A stretch of DNA of 64,000 bases. It comes from Triops longicaudatus. Its lineage: Eukaryota; Arthropoda; Branchiopoda; Notostraca; Triopsidae. The notes below the pieces were generated by a model, which saw nothing but the letters and a program-made list of their open reading frames with translations, made no database searches and was not told the origin of the DNA. The position numbers were made by a program, and so were the translations under genes. The stretch lies in assembly GCA_022885665.1 (NCBI GenBank), contig JAGQDJ010000271.1, forward strand, positions 50,058 to 114,057, in the 5' to 3' direction. Positions 44,501 to 56,650 of this stretch are shown here, piece after piece. Numbering within the stretch: position 1 is the stretch's first letter; each line of letters opens with the position of its first letter.

Positions 44501-47500
44501 TTTAGGGTGATACTTATTGCAGTTTTACTTGGCGAGGATGAGAGCTTTCAAGCTGGCTTCAGGTTACCAGTTTCTATACTCGTGACACCACGACACAATT
44601 ATGATGCAAAACCACAGAGTTATAGAAACCAGTGACTGATTATTATACACTCGGGAAGACCGAAACCGAGAATAGGGAAATCTGGAAGATGACACGTACT
44701 ATGCTTCGTTTAAAGCTCAAGCGCAAATTGTGAATTTTGAGTGTACATCGATTAAGTTTAATGCTTTAAGCTTGAAACTTCTGAAAGTAAATTACGAACG
44801 CTGTTAAGCTTGGACAACCATGAACCAGGGGATGTCATTTCCTCTAGAAGAATACAACGCTTATTTATAACTGTTGTTTATATTATTATACTGCTTTTTA
44901 TCACGGGATTCATAACTGGCACCAAAACTAGCATTCATAACTACAGCACTGAAAAAAAAAGTCCGTGCAGTAGAAAGAAAGCATTGCAATAGGTTGTTTC
45001 CTAAAAGCGCTACCAGACCTTGGAGACGGTCGTATGGATGCCTAACATCAAACGAACACACTCCCTTTTCTCAGGAGGGAAAAAATTACATCTTGAAAGC
45101 TTCTTCCGTGCGTGAACTTATCAGATAACAAAATAGATTGACATTTTCTTACATTTCAATGCCTTGTTCCCAGATTTCCTTTTGTTGCTTCAAGACTTCG
45201 TACTGTTCGGGATTGTCGTACGCGCGATTTGCTGACGCTGCAGCGGTGCCTACATTTTGGGTGGACGCTGTCGAATTCAGGCTATTACTGCTCCCGTACG
45301 AGACCATCGTCCCCTTGCCGGAATCGTTGTCTTCTCCACCATCTTTACTTTTTTCCGGACCTTTATATTTCCAAAGATTAACAAAACATTAATTAAATAC
45401 AAAACTCAGTAAGGAGCTACTTCACCTAAATTGGCTTGGGTGTTGGGATTGACATACATGTCTTTACTCCACTCTACCATGCATTTCAGAATGGACACCA
45501 AACACTCCAATCCTTTCAGTCGCAAAGCTTTTTCCTGGATGGCTGTGGCTCCCAGTTCGAGGACGTGTCTTCCTTGTCCGAGCTTGGACAAAACGTTAAC
45601 CAATCTAATTATTTACTTATTTTACTATTACTGATTTCTACAAGAATCTTTCGACTAACCGTTCAAAGATGTTCGCGGCGTTCATGTCACAGTCATAGTT
45701 GACATAAATATCAACGACGCTCTGTGCATCGGCACAGATCCTGGTTAAGGCTTGGATGGCCATCCATTTGTGTTCAAATGCGGAAGTTGGGTTTTCCAAG
45801 AAATTGAGAAAGATTTCTCGGAAGAATACTTCTATTTGCGCCTTCAAGTGTGTCTTGAAGTTGGCCAGTAGCGCCAGGAAGAGGGCTAAAGACAGCTCAA
45901 AGACTTCGGGTACGGGAGAAGTACCATTTCGACTCAGAGCCACGCACAAATACTGGCGAATGGCGGTAACTAACATAGGATGCGAGCGAAAGACCGGACC
46001 GGCGCTTTGGACTACGCCTAATAACAACTGCAGGGAAAGTAACTTGGAACGCAATTCATGTGACCTATTCGTAAAGAAACACAAGTTGTAATGCTTATGC
46101 TCTTCAAGTACTTTGCTTTACTAAAAGACTTACTTAGGGTCAGGAATGCCCTCCGGCAAAGGTTTCATAGAAAGTTTGCACAAAGCGCGGAACACTAGAA
46201 AGGCATCTTTTTGCAATATGTGAGTGAAATAGGCAGATGCGGGAGAGGCATCGTCGCCTACTGTGGCAATTGATAGCGTTGTATCCATACTTTCCTTCAC
46301 AGAAATAGCAAAATGAAAATACAAACGCGAATAAAATGAAACATTGATGAATAAAAAATACATATTTTACAACTGGTAATGTTTCCAAATGATTTCCGAA
46401 ATTGAATTAGCATTATTTCCAAAAAAAGCAAGTAGGCCCACAGAAAAGCTAATTCACGTCGATTTCTTTCGGTAGGGCTCTCTCTTAGCCGACAGTTCAG
46501 AAATCTTCAATTTTTCATCAATAAATAATTGGTATACTTCAATGCCCTGCCGCTGAAGGCAGGGCATTGAAGTATTGATATTGATGCTTAATAACATGTC
46601 TTCCTAAATCATTGTTTTCACATGGGTTTGAAAAGGTATGACTTGACTTTCACGTGCTTTTTTAATGTAATGATGATTACTTGAGAAGGAACACGGTGTA
46701 TTGACGCGGGCCGACTGACTTTCACCAGCTGTCCGTGTTCATCTTCCTCCGCTCCTCCTCCCCCAGTGTCAGGCGTACCATTAGTGACCGGGGATGGGCG
46801 AGCAGCTGGGGTTTCTTGACTGGAATCCTCATTTTTATCCACAACAGAGTCGACTAAAGAGTGTAAAATGGATTGGACGATCACAGGGCCTTCATGAAAG
46901 GTTTCGTTGGAATGCTGGGAGTCTTCTTGGGTGGGCGTGGCAGCTGGTAGGAAAGCGACAGTCTGCCGCTCCTCCAGTTCTTGGTTTTGGCTCACAGACG
47001 CTTTGCTCCCGCTCCTTTCTTTCGTCCTAATTTTTTGGGAACGCAAGGTAACGTAAAGAAATATTTAAAAAATGCAAAGGAAAAAGATTATCTTATTAAA
47101 GTTCATTAGGAAAGAATGCGCATGAATTATACAAATTAAAGAGCTTTAGTTCATAGTTATAGCTTTTTCGTTTAGTTAGCTATTTTTCATGAGCTCTATT
47201 TAACATCTTTTTTTACTCGTAGCATTTAGAAAAAGTATGTGAAATAAAGGTGTATACGTTTCAGAATGATGGACTGCTTCTTCTATGGCTTGATTTTCCA
47301 TACGGAGGAAGATAACGCTGAGCATTTGCGTGAGTGTAGCTTTGGCTGTAGTTTGATTTATCAGGTTTTTGCTGGCCAGAAAGATGTTGTAACATGTTCG
47401 CACGGCCAACAGGAGCGTTCCTTCATGAATTTCGACATGTTGCGAGGTGACGACAGTTAACAAGGCCTGCCCAAGCACAAATTCCAATGAGAATAAAGTT

Positions 47501-48187
47501 GCCATAGAAATAGGATGAAAAAGGAAAGACTCAGATAAGATTATGTGCGGGATTGCGTGTGAGTCATTTGCGTTGTTTACTTTAATGATCTGCAGCTGGA
47601 CACCTTCGTCCGTTTGGGGCCCGGTAAAACAACTGCAAATGGTTTCTACCACTCGATCGATTAAACGACGATTAGGCTGAGTCGAATCCACCGCTGAGCC
47701 GCTTAAGTGCCCATACGCGATAAGTTTCTAAGCATTCAACAATAAGCTATGTTAAGACTCTCGAAAAGAACAAAATATACATTTCTATGGCTAGTTCTTG
47801 ATCTTACTTGTAAGCAGTCTATTGAAGTGGTGACGATCCGTGAGGAACGACTTTGGCAGGCGAGTTCAAAGGGCAAGAAATGCTTTTCAGCTGACACAAC
47901 ATTGCCGGAATCATTTCTGGGTAAAGGCAATGGTGCCGGCGAGGTAGCTAGATCTTCTATACCGGCATCTTTTAATTCGTGTTTTATCTCCTCTGTAAAA
48001 GGACACGGGAACCAGATTAGCGGGTTTCCGAATCAAACAAGTCTTGGTTGTTTTTTTTCTTACCTAGAGAAGTTTCGCAGGCTTTACGTAGTTGAACAAA
48101 TTGGGATTTTTTGACCTCTTTTTCGGAGAGAATCTTTTCCAAGGCTTTGATCATAAACATTTCTCGGACTGTGATATACGTAGGCAT
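38550..48187 (-). CDS. ARFGEF: BIG1/2-type Arf guanine-nucleotide exchange factor
   Basis: Large brefeldin A-inhibited Arf-GEF that activates class I Arfs at the trans-Golgi and endosomes to recruit coats. 24 exons, from 48064-48187 to 38550-38708, give 1804 aa; human BIG1 and BIG2 have 1849 and 1785. The frame closes across all junctions. The order is DCB (ALEKILSEKEVKKSQFVQLR), HUS box region (IFLNFLENPTSAFEHKWMAI, VNYDCDMNAANIFERLV), Sec7 (about 645-840) with the glutamic finger Glu672 in FLQEQG, then HDS1-4 (for example SVVVAVDRIFTGSTRLDGDA and FRIFDNMKLPEQQTE). Exon 42522-43104 holds a Gly/Ala/Ser-rich insertion. The start at 48185-48187 (MPTYITVREMFMIKALEK) is the first in-frame ATG; a later ATG (MFMIK) is possible. 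The gene is divergent from DHX35. Confidence 0.95.
46534..46575. repeat. Perfect 18-bp stem hairpin in an ARFGEF intron
   Basis: ATACTTCAATGCCCTGCC (46534-46551), loop GCTGAA, then the exact reverse complement (46558-46575). It lies in the intron 46295-46680. The stem is GC-richer than its surroundings. It could be a young inverted duplication, the tip of a MITE, or a structured RNA. No flanking duplication was found. Confidence 0.85.
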
Positions 48188-49262
48188 CTCTAGCAACGCA
48201 TCTTGGAAGATAAAACTTGGGCCGGATTTTCTGTGCACGTGAAAAAATTGGCATAATGATGGTAAGATGTTTACGAAGCCACGTATTTCTTGGTGTAAAG
48301 TAAATAAACTGAGTCAGTTACTTTTAAAGTCAGTTTTTACCTGTTAAGTTGTGTAAATAAATCCTGTTTTCCTCTGCTGACGTTTTTTTGCCGTTTAAAC
48401 TCGACACGACACCTAGGGTTAGTTTATCACGTGCCAGGATCGCTAATGACGTTCCCAAGGAATGTTGCTAGCTATTCGTAATGTTAATCATAGATGACGT
48501 AGCCGGCTGCAGTAAATGAACATGCGCAATTGATTAGGTTTTCTTCTTTCAAAAAACGTTTAACACATGGGAAACGATCACATTTTACTTCAGATACTAA
48601 AGTACTTTCTTTGACTATTCCTGTTATATAAAAAATGTTATTTAAAAGCCACCTATTCCGAAAACGATCAAATGTTGGAAACAGTTGTATTTTTTATGTA
48701 TTAGACCCTCACGACATAAAATTCTCCCCTGCAAATGTATTAGTGTAGTTCCGATTCATAAATGGGAAGTCACTAAGTCTTGACGAGTTCAGAAGTCTAC
48801 GGCCAGTAAAACTGGCAGCTCGCATAGACAATTTTCGCTAATAGTCCTTACAAATGCGCAAATCTTTAGGGATTGCAAATTTCCGCTGAATTTGCGAGCG
48901 TCATTTGTTGGACTTTCCTATGTGATAGTTCTTTTATAGAAAAAATAGGGCCTTAAAATATTTGCCAAAACCAAAAATCCCGAAAAACACACACGCCCCC
49001 CTTCCTCCCAGAAAAAAAATCCTGGGTGCGCCCCTACTTACAACACTTTTAGTTTGTCGAGATTTTACTGTCACAAAATTTTCATAAAATCTGCGCCTTA
49101 CTTCGATAGTAGTGAAAATTGGCTCACGCACGTCATCTAGTAGTGTAATTTCAAGCTGCTGTTGACCCGCAATAATACAAAACTTGTTTACGAGAAGGTA
49201 AACATGGTTTATGATCTCTAGTTAACGCAGACTCGTCAAAGTTGTACGGAAATTCCTTCATA
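48188..49262. other. Divergent promoter region ARFGEF / DHX35
   Basis: 1.07 kb between the two start codons. The frame upstream of the ARFGEF ATG stays open to about 48238. A minus-strand transposon-end-like motif (GGGGCGCACCCAGGATTTTT) sits at about 48990-49040 next to a C-rich stretch. No other coding exon was seen. Confidence 0.4.
48990..49040 (-). repeat. CACCCAGGATTTTT transposon-end-like fragment
   Basis: On the minus strand GGGGCGCACCCAGGATTTTT followed by a G-rich run. It is similar to the motif at 877-900 and recalls ends of hAT-like elements. It lies between ARFGEF and DHX35. No second terminal repeat was found, so this is a decayed or solo end. Confidence 0.35.
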
Positions 49263-52200
49263 ATGAGCTCAAGACAGTTCTTAAAACCAGGTATAACAGT
49301 CTATTCGTTAGAGCCATTCATCTTCCCCCTAATCGCCGAAGGGATTGACACATTGCATTTTGTGATAATTTCTCTGTATTTACAGTAAATGTCTTATTTG
49401 TTCGTTGAGTATTGATTTGGTTGACATTTGAATATTCTACTAATATTATCACTAATTGTATTTGTTTGATTCCGAACAGTGGACTCTGAAGATGGGTTGG
49501 ACTGGAAGCAAGACAGACTCGACACTTATGCCACAGAAATTTCCACTACGTTCGTTTACAATGCTATGCGCTCTCAATCCATCGAGAAACAAAGACAACG
49601 CTTACCCGTTTTCCGGTACCGGAATCACATCCTTCATTTGTTAGAAAGCTACCAAACTGTAATCGTTGTCGGAGAGACAGGATCAGGAAAGAGTACCCAA
49701 ATCGCTCAAGTAAATGACTCACGCAAATTCACAGCTACCTCGTAAACAGAGTGCTCATTTATTACTTCATTTTAGTATATGCTTGAAGCAGGATGGGGTT
49801 CTCCTCAAGAAGGACTATTAATCGGAGTCACGCAGCCTCGTCGCATTGCTGCTACTTCCTTAGCTACTCGAGTAGCTGAAGAACGCGGCTGCGACTTGGG
49901 AGATGTCGTCGGTTACAGCATTCGCTTTGACGATTGTGTCACCCCAGGCACTACGCGCATAAAAGTAGAGTTGTCAATTTTTTAATGATACTATTCTAAT
50001 ATTTCTTTGCTACAACAAGTTTCTTACAGAAGGCATTTTGATCCGCGAAATGATGAGCGATCCTTTGTTACGAAATTATTGCGCTATTATGGTTGACGAA
50101 GTCCACGAAAGATCGCTGTTTACGGACATTTTGCTGGGTTTGCTGAAAAAGGTGCTGAAAAAGCGCCAAGACTTGCGACTGATCATATCTTCTGCTACCA
50201 TGGACGCGGAGGAATTAAAAGTTTACTTTGACCTCACTAGACGTATCCCAAAAGCGCAGCGCGACGAGCGCAAAGTTCATGGCAAGTCCACCATTTTGAC
50301 TGTTGAAGGTCGACATTTTCCGGTGGAAATATTTTATGTCAAAGGTCTGAACTCTTTTTCTTGACGAACCTCTTTGTATTGCTCCATAAGACTAACTGTG
50401 CAAAATAACAGAACCAGTAGCGGATTACGTCACTGCGAGTGTGGAAACTGTATTGAAGATTCACGACAAAGAAGAAAAGGGTGACGTGTTGGTTTTTCTG
50501 ACAGGACAAGAGGAAGTAGACCGAGCAGTTAACTTGTTAACCGAGCATGCTCAGAACCGGGTCAACGATAAAGGTCGGTGTCAGCATCTTCCTAATCTTT
50601 TAGATTCAACCTTATTGCTTTTCTAGATGTGATGTACATTGTACCCATGTATGGGTCGCTTCCGTTTAGAGACCAAATCAAAGCTTTCCAGCGACCACCG
50701 CAAGGAACGCGAAAGATTGTGGTGGCCACAAATGTAGCGGAAGCATCGGTCACCATCCCTGGAATTGTTTACGGTAATTTTGTCTTTCAGCACAAGTCAT
50801 ACGACGAGTGCAGGCTATTAAGAAGGCCACTGTATTTAATGCTTCAATTATTTAATTTCCATTACATTAAACGGGAGTGAAACGGACTTGAGACCTAGTT
50901 GTAATTAAGCGGGTCTTGTCATTATCCGAGTTGCAATTAAGTGAGTTCCACTGTGATGATAATTATTTTATTAGTGGTTGATTGCGGTTTCGTGAAGCTA
51001 AGGTGGTATAATCCTGATACACAAACGGACGCATTGGTGGTAGTACCCGTATCGCAAGCTTCCAGTACTCAGCGAGCAGGACGAGCAGGTCGAATGCGAC
51101 CGGGGAAAGTCTATAGGTAAGTTTTGGAGGGTTACTTTTAAATAAATTAATAACTTGAATTTTGATGAGAAGATTATATACCGAAGAAATGTTTCACACC
51201 TTACCGGCGTACACTCCGCCGGAAATGCAACGTACAAACCTGAATTCAGCCATTTTACAACTTAAAGCCTTAGGCATTGATAACGTTCTACGGTTTGACT
51301 TCCCTTCGCCTCCTCCGGCGCGTACCTTAGCCACATGCTTGCAACTATTGTACGCACTGCAGGCAATTGACAAGGGGGGTCACTTAACGCAACCATTGGG
51401 CGAACGCATGGCAGAGGTGCCACTAGATCCTATGTTGGCCCGTTTGCTTTGCATATCAGGTTAGTTGCAATAATAACAAATTAAAACCCATATTTTGAAT
51501 GCTTTTGAAATCTACTTTACAAAATGCCCATGTCTGTGACACTTTAGGTGACTTCGGCTGTTCGCAAGAAATTGCTGCCGTCGTGGCCATGCTCCAGATA
51601 CAAAATGTTTTCGTTTACCCACGAGGAGCTGAAGCGGTTAGGGCACGAATGGTGCGCAGACGCTTCGAAGCCCGGGAAGGAGATTTGTTAACTTACTTGA
51701 ATGTATTTTGCGGCTACGTGGCAAATGAAGGGACACAACGATGGTGTTCGCAGAATTATGTCAATAAACGAGCTTTACAACGAGCAGAAACTTTCAAGAA
51801 GCAGCTTTTGTCCACCATTAAGAAAATGGGCATTCCTATTAAGTCATGCAGAGGTGAGAGGTGTTGGGATTGGGGGACTAATTTTATCTTCGAAGGCTGT
51901 TGTGCTAACGTGTTTACTTCAGGTGATGCAAAAGCTGTTTTACGCTGTATTACGTCCGGAATGTTTCCCAATACGGCATATTTACATACGAGCGGAGAAT
52001 ACCGAACAGTAGCAGCTGACATCACTTTACATGTGCACCCACATTCTGTGTTTTATACAGAAGAACATCCGCCATGGTATTTTTTTCAGTTGTTTTGTAG
52101 GAAAATGTGAATCATAAGTGTCGAAACTAATTTCGTGTTTTTTTAGGATCATTTTCGGGGAGGTCTTACATACTACACAGCTTTTTATGCGAGATCTGGT

Positions 52201-52267
52201 CGCCATTGATCCCAAATGGCTCGAGGAATTGGCACCACATTATTTCCAAAAATTTGTAGAAATTTAA
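49263..52267 (+). CDS. DHX35: DEAH-family RNA helicase DHX35 (DEVH variant)
   Basis: RNA helicase of the DEAH/RHA group, found in catalytic-step spliceosomes. Eleven exons: 49263-49290, 49480-49709, 49776-49964, 50020-50344, 50412-50573, 50627-50773, 50975-51116, 51173-51459, 51548-51853, 51923-52076, 52147-52267. They give 696 aa (human 703). Motif I is GETGSGKST (74-82), Ia is TQPRRIAA, III is SSAT, V is VVATNVAEASVTIPG and VI is QRAGRAGR. Family markers are KQRQRLPVFRYRNHILHL, LQLKALGIDNVLRFDF and the C-terminus WLEELAPHYFQKFVEI. Motif II reads DEVH (175-178) instead of DEAH. The first exon encodes MSSRQFLKP; I chose it because its phase joins the next exon. An intron holds a Tigger-like end. 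Confidence 0.93.
50886..50953. mobile_element. Truncated Tigger-like element end in a DHX35 intron
   Basis: Reverse complement starts CAGTGGAACTCACTTAATTG, nearly the same as the right end of the 858-bp element at 6685-7542 (CAGTGGAACCCGCTTAATTG). The left end is missing. It sits in the DHX35 intron 50774-50974. Confidence 0.6.
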
Positions 52268-53176
52268 ACATTAAATACAGTGCGATTTTCAAAATATAGT
52301 TTCCGAAGACTTTGTCGTTATTTAATACTGAACACAACGAAAACGGCGGTACCCCGTCTTATAAGGAGAACTGGGAAATAATTTTCCCGCACAAATTGTT
52401 CATTTCCAAGTTTTTTCGACAATTCACTTTTTAAACTAAGATTTGTATTTTTTTACAACTTCGAGATAGTCCACGAGTTGAGTTTTTCGTTCAGTTAGCC
52501 CTGCGTTAAAACTGTCCCTACCCTCTTCTCATTTAGCGTTGATGATCGAAGGAAAATTCAAGAACGAAGTATAACAATAAAAAACGAAATAGCTTTTTGA
52601 ATTATCTGGCTTTAAGATAATTCGCAATTTACATACAAATTCCTTCTAACATCAACCGCTAGCATACCCCATCAATTCGCAAATATTAATGAATTTTGGT
52701 TGATGATTGGAGAGATAAAGTAGCACCATCTACCCACATGGTTAACGGCAGATTATTTCCATCGGTTATGTTTTGAAGCGTGTCAAAGCATAGGCTTAGT
52801 ATAGAGATGACTTGCCATTATACGAGCATGTGCCAGAAAAAAAGATGTCAAAGGAAGTCCTTAAATCTAGAACCCATGGCTGATTGGGTCTTGGAAGTAA
52901 AATCCACACTGATTGGCTGTAAGGTTGCCATGTGTGGATACGAGCGGCCAGCAGGATACCGTAGAGATAGTGTATACTCGGTGCTAGTTATCGAGGTTCC
53001 CCTCTTACAGGAAGGCGGGGCATTCTTCTAAGAGGGACTAACCTGGATGCAAAAGGACACTTATTCTATAAGAGAAGGACTTTTGTCGTCTCTATATACT
53101 CTGTGTCAAATAGCTGTTATGTCAAGGGAGACCCAAAACCCTTGCCTAAAGTTCATATTTATAAACATTTTAAAAA
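52268..53176. other. Intergenic stretch DHX35 / second BTB gene
   Basis: Holds the DHX35 3' UTR (ATTAAA, a variant polyadenylation signal, follows the stop by 3 bp) and the promoter of the next gene. An 83-codon plus-strand frame at 52780-53031 is not supported by composition. Confidence 0.45.
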
Positions 53177-54690
53177 ATGTCTACAAGACTTAGTGCACAA
53201 AGTGCGTTAAAAAATCTCGTCAGAAATTATGGATTCAATGTCTGTTCAAGTAATCAACTCAAGATCTCCCGTTTGGACGAGACAGACTTAACAGAAAGCT
53301 TACTGGAAGCTTTTGACTCATCCGATAATCATGCGGATATAAGCATTGTAGCCGAAAATCAAGCTGTTCAGTTTCATCGAAACATTCTTGCCGCTGCCAG
53401 TCCATTTCTGGCAACTACTTTTAGTGGTGTTCAATGCCCTTGCCAGTCCATAACTATAATCATCGATGGATGCAGGTAGTACACAGTTCGTTTTGATAGG
53501 CCGTATTCTAGTCACACGACACTTCTGCTTTAAAGGTGGGTTTCAAGCCGCCAACCCGGTTCTCCCGGGTGGATTGCGCTTGACACGGCAAGTGTTGTGT
53601 AGGTAGGATAACTTATGTTCTCGGAGCCACTTCGGGCGCGTAAAATAAAATTTTGCTCTCGCAGCTATTTGAATTAATTATTTGTAATAAGTTTAGAAAT
53701 TAACTTTACCATAGGTACATGGATATCTTTCGCTTGAAACATCTACTTTACTTCGGTGAAGTTAAGCTGACAGAAGCCGAAATGGTCAGTTTTGGAGCAG
53801 TTACCAAGCTATTAGGCCTCAAGATACCAATCATTAGGAGCGTTTCAGCTGAGTCGGACTCTGGCATCCATGACATGATGGAAGCTAACTCCAGCAAAAT
53901 TGGTGCGCAGTACGTAGTTAAACCCGAAAATGAGCTTCCCGAAGTTTCGAAATTCGTTGAATCGCCTATGAATCAGAGGTCAGCAAAACAGCCGGTGCAG
54001 AGGAACACTGCCAAAGCTTTCGCCTGTGATCAGTGCTCTTCCATCTTCTCTTTGCAAGCCGCCTATAAGACTCACATGCAAAATTCCCATAGCGAATCAC
54101 GTAAACGTTGCTACGACGAGATAGGAGTTACATTTTCGGAAGACGGCGAAATGATACCTACCGTCCACAACACGTCTAAAACTAGCAAAGAAAAAAAGTC
54201 AACTGGCTCCAAATTACAGCGAAACTGTTCCATTTGTAGCCGAAAGTTTCCCGTGAAAGACTGGGACGATCACATGGCGCAGCATGCGCTCAAAGGCGAG
54301 AAGCCCAATATGCCTTTGCCAAACGAGTACGAGTGTCCCAAGTGTAGCAAAGCTTTTACGCTAACATGGGGAACTCGCGTTAATAACTCGCGGGTCTTCA
54401 AGCAGCTGGATTGCCATCTCTGTGGCGAAAAATTTTCCAATGTCAGTAACTTACGGCGTCACATTCGACGGACACATTCCTGTCGTCCGCATCTTCTTTG
54501 CGACACTTGTGATCCGCATTTGCCACCATTACATCCGGACGGTGACAACCCGAAAGAACAACTTGGAGCAGAGAACAATGCCGTAGAGGTAGAAAATGAC
54601 GAAAACGCCCCGAATCCCCAATTTTCCGGCGGCCAGATGGAAGCCATAAGTGACTTCGTCTCGAAAAATGAACACCACGACAGTACCTAA
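53177..54690 (+). CDS. BTB/POZ C2H2 zinc-finger protein, two exons
   Basis: Two exons, 53177-53475 and 53715-54690, give 424 aa. The BTB/POZ domain spans about residues 48-137 (ADISIVAENQAVQFHRNILA, then AAASPFLATTF and LYFGEVKLTEAEM). The single intron cuts it at GCR/YMD. Zinc fingers follow at 204-225 (CDQCSSIFSLQAAYKTHMQN), 271-290 (CSICSRKFPVKDWDDHMAQH, the DWD type), about 307-310 (CPKCSKAF, without the expected histidines, so degenerate) and 333-354 (CHLCGEKFSNVSNLRRHIRR), with a CDTC remnant near 362. The C-terminal tail is acidic. It shares the DWD finger and the following KGxxPxxPLP stretch with the gene at 35942-37456. It is probably a transcription regulator. No orthologue is named. 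Confidence 0.85.
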
Positions 54691-55194
54691 AGTTTAAGAA
54701 ACTTTAAACTAAAGTGTTAACAGTCAATTATAAGTGTAAAACAGCTTTTTTTTTTTTTTTTGAAAGGCACTTTAGCACTGAATGCGATCAACATCCTCCA
54801 CTCTGATTCTACCGGAATGTAATCCCGTATGATTACAGAGCCGTGAAGTAGCAATGTGAAGAACTGGAAAAATTAGTGCGCATCGAGATACAGTGTTTCC
54901 AAAAAAAGCGCCATAGTTTGCTTTTTTGAATCGAAAATTTCAGCTTTCTACCCGCTTGTAATGTTTTGAAAAATTGTACACATGTATTTGAATCATTCTA
55001 TACAGTTTTTTTCCTATACAAATTTTAGCTTGTCCCAAGCACCTCTGTTTAGTAATTAATTGTTACTTTTTCGTTTGACATTTTTGGTATCTAGATTTAT
55101 AGAACGGACATGTTTGAAAGCAATGTATATGTGTTCAATGTATGCCCTGCAGCTTGGGTATTTTTGTGAAAATAAGCTCCATTTGTTACACGAA
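54691..55194. other. Convergent 3' region of the second BTB gene and VHL
   Basis: 504 bp between converging stop codons, with a T-run at about 54747-54763. It should hold the 3' UTRs of both genes; no coding exon was seen. Confidence 0.45.
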
Positions 55195-55881
55195 TCAATT
55201 TTGGGACTGCTTGGCCAACTCAATTTGTAAGTCACGGGGTAATTCCAGCTCGTAGGCTAACTCAGGACGTGGAAGCAACCGTCTCACGGCCTTTGTGTAA
55301 GTAAAAAGTTACATTACGATATGAAGAACAATATCAAGGCTTGATTTCGTACTTGAAGCGCTCTTTCACGTAAGGTATAAAGAGGAATGGTTATATAAAT
55401 AGGAATCCTTTGTGGTTGAAGCTGATTCATGCGGACACGACCGGCCTGGAGATCTCTTTTATGCGGCTGCAATGTAATTCAGATTTCAATAATTATGAAA
55501 GGAGTGACAACAGTTCATAGTAAAGTTAATTTAGTTTACTTACTTCGAACCATGGGAAAGGTTCGAAGACAGGTTTAGACTTAACTGTCATGCGCTCGTG
55601 TGTTAAGGAATCCAGAAATACCCAGGGATGGGACACATACGTATTTACATCAAAAGATTCACCAGGCTCTAGAGTCTATGAAGGAAAATACACGTAAATT
55701 TAAAATGGATCTTGACATGACTCATACTACGTGTGTTTACTTTGTATTTCACCCGTACACCATCAAAATTAATCCAAACCACATCAACTTTTCGTTCTGT
55801 TCTGTTAAGAAAACGCACAAATGACCATAAACGGCTTTCGCGAGACCGAAGTGTTGGGTTGGGGTTTTCACCGTCTTGCAT
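55195..55881 (-). CDS. VHL: Von Hippel-Lindau protein, short form
   Basis: Substrate receptor of the elongin B/C-cullin 2 ubiquitin ligase that binds prolyl-hydroxylated HIF-alpha. Four exons, 55741-55881, 55544-55675, 55353-55466 and 55195-55290, encode 160 aa. The beta domain is recognisable (RFLNRTERKVDVVWINFDG, TLEPGESFDV, YVSHPWVF). Residues equivalent to the human hydroxyproline pocket are Trp36, Tyr46, Thr59 (Ser111 in human), His63 and Trp65, with identical spacing. The elongin C-binding helix reads PLYTLRERALQAVRRLL, with Ala127 at the position of human Cys162. Relative to human there is a loop about 17 residues longer before this helix, and the C-terminus is shorter. Human VHL has no such second and third intron split at these exact points that I can confirm. 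The start ATG (MQDGEN) has a purine at -3. Confidence 0.88.
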
Positions 55882-56650
55882 CGTCTTTATCGCAGCCAAA
55901 CTAGACAAAGAACTCAAATTTAACAAAAGACTAACAAAGACAAAAAAGTTGCACAACTACAAAACCGCTGTAGCCATTTGAATGTTTATATTGACAAACT
56001 CTCGATTGTATACAAAAAGGTCCCTATTACGCGAGGAATGGGTTCTGTGCGTTGTGCTTTACGTGACTAAGTCCTGACACGGAGAATGAAACGCGTGATG
56101 CATCCGTATATCTACTACGTCATACTGTTGAGTAATTTAAGGGTTTCGATGCGACCTTCCAAGCCGGCTCTTCATGCGTTCTCAGGCCAGTCATATCAAA
56201 TATCAAACTGCGGCAGCTTTCCTAGTTATTAAAAAAAAACGCGATGTGGCTAAAACTACGTGTACAAGAAAAAAATACATAAATCTAAATAAAAAACGAA
56301 TGACTGGGACATGTTTAAAGCGCTTTTTCCCGAAGCATCGCAAATAGGACAGTGAAAAGAAACTACACCTTTTGCTGCCTTTTACATGCTCTTCGGAAGT
56401 AAGCAAAATGTCGCAGAAAGCGAGGGTTATACGATTTTATTTGTACCCACGGGTTGGCCGTTCCGCTCTAAGAGAACTCAGTTCGCCGTTCGGACCTTAG
56501 AAAATCTAAAAATTGTTATCAAGTGCGGGAGCTCACGTAATCCATTCATTACAGTAAGAGACATTCCCATTGAATTTGGTAAATATGAGTTCGCCAGAAG
56601 TTTTCGCGGGCTAATATTTTCGGATTGAACTTCCTAGTAATCTTCAAATT
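55882..56650. other. Divergent region VHL / DNLZ
   Basis: 769 bp between the start codons of two divergent genes. An 80-codon plus-strand frame at 56386-56628 has no recognisable domain and is not supported. It presumably contains both promoters. Confidence 0.4.
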
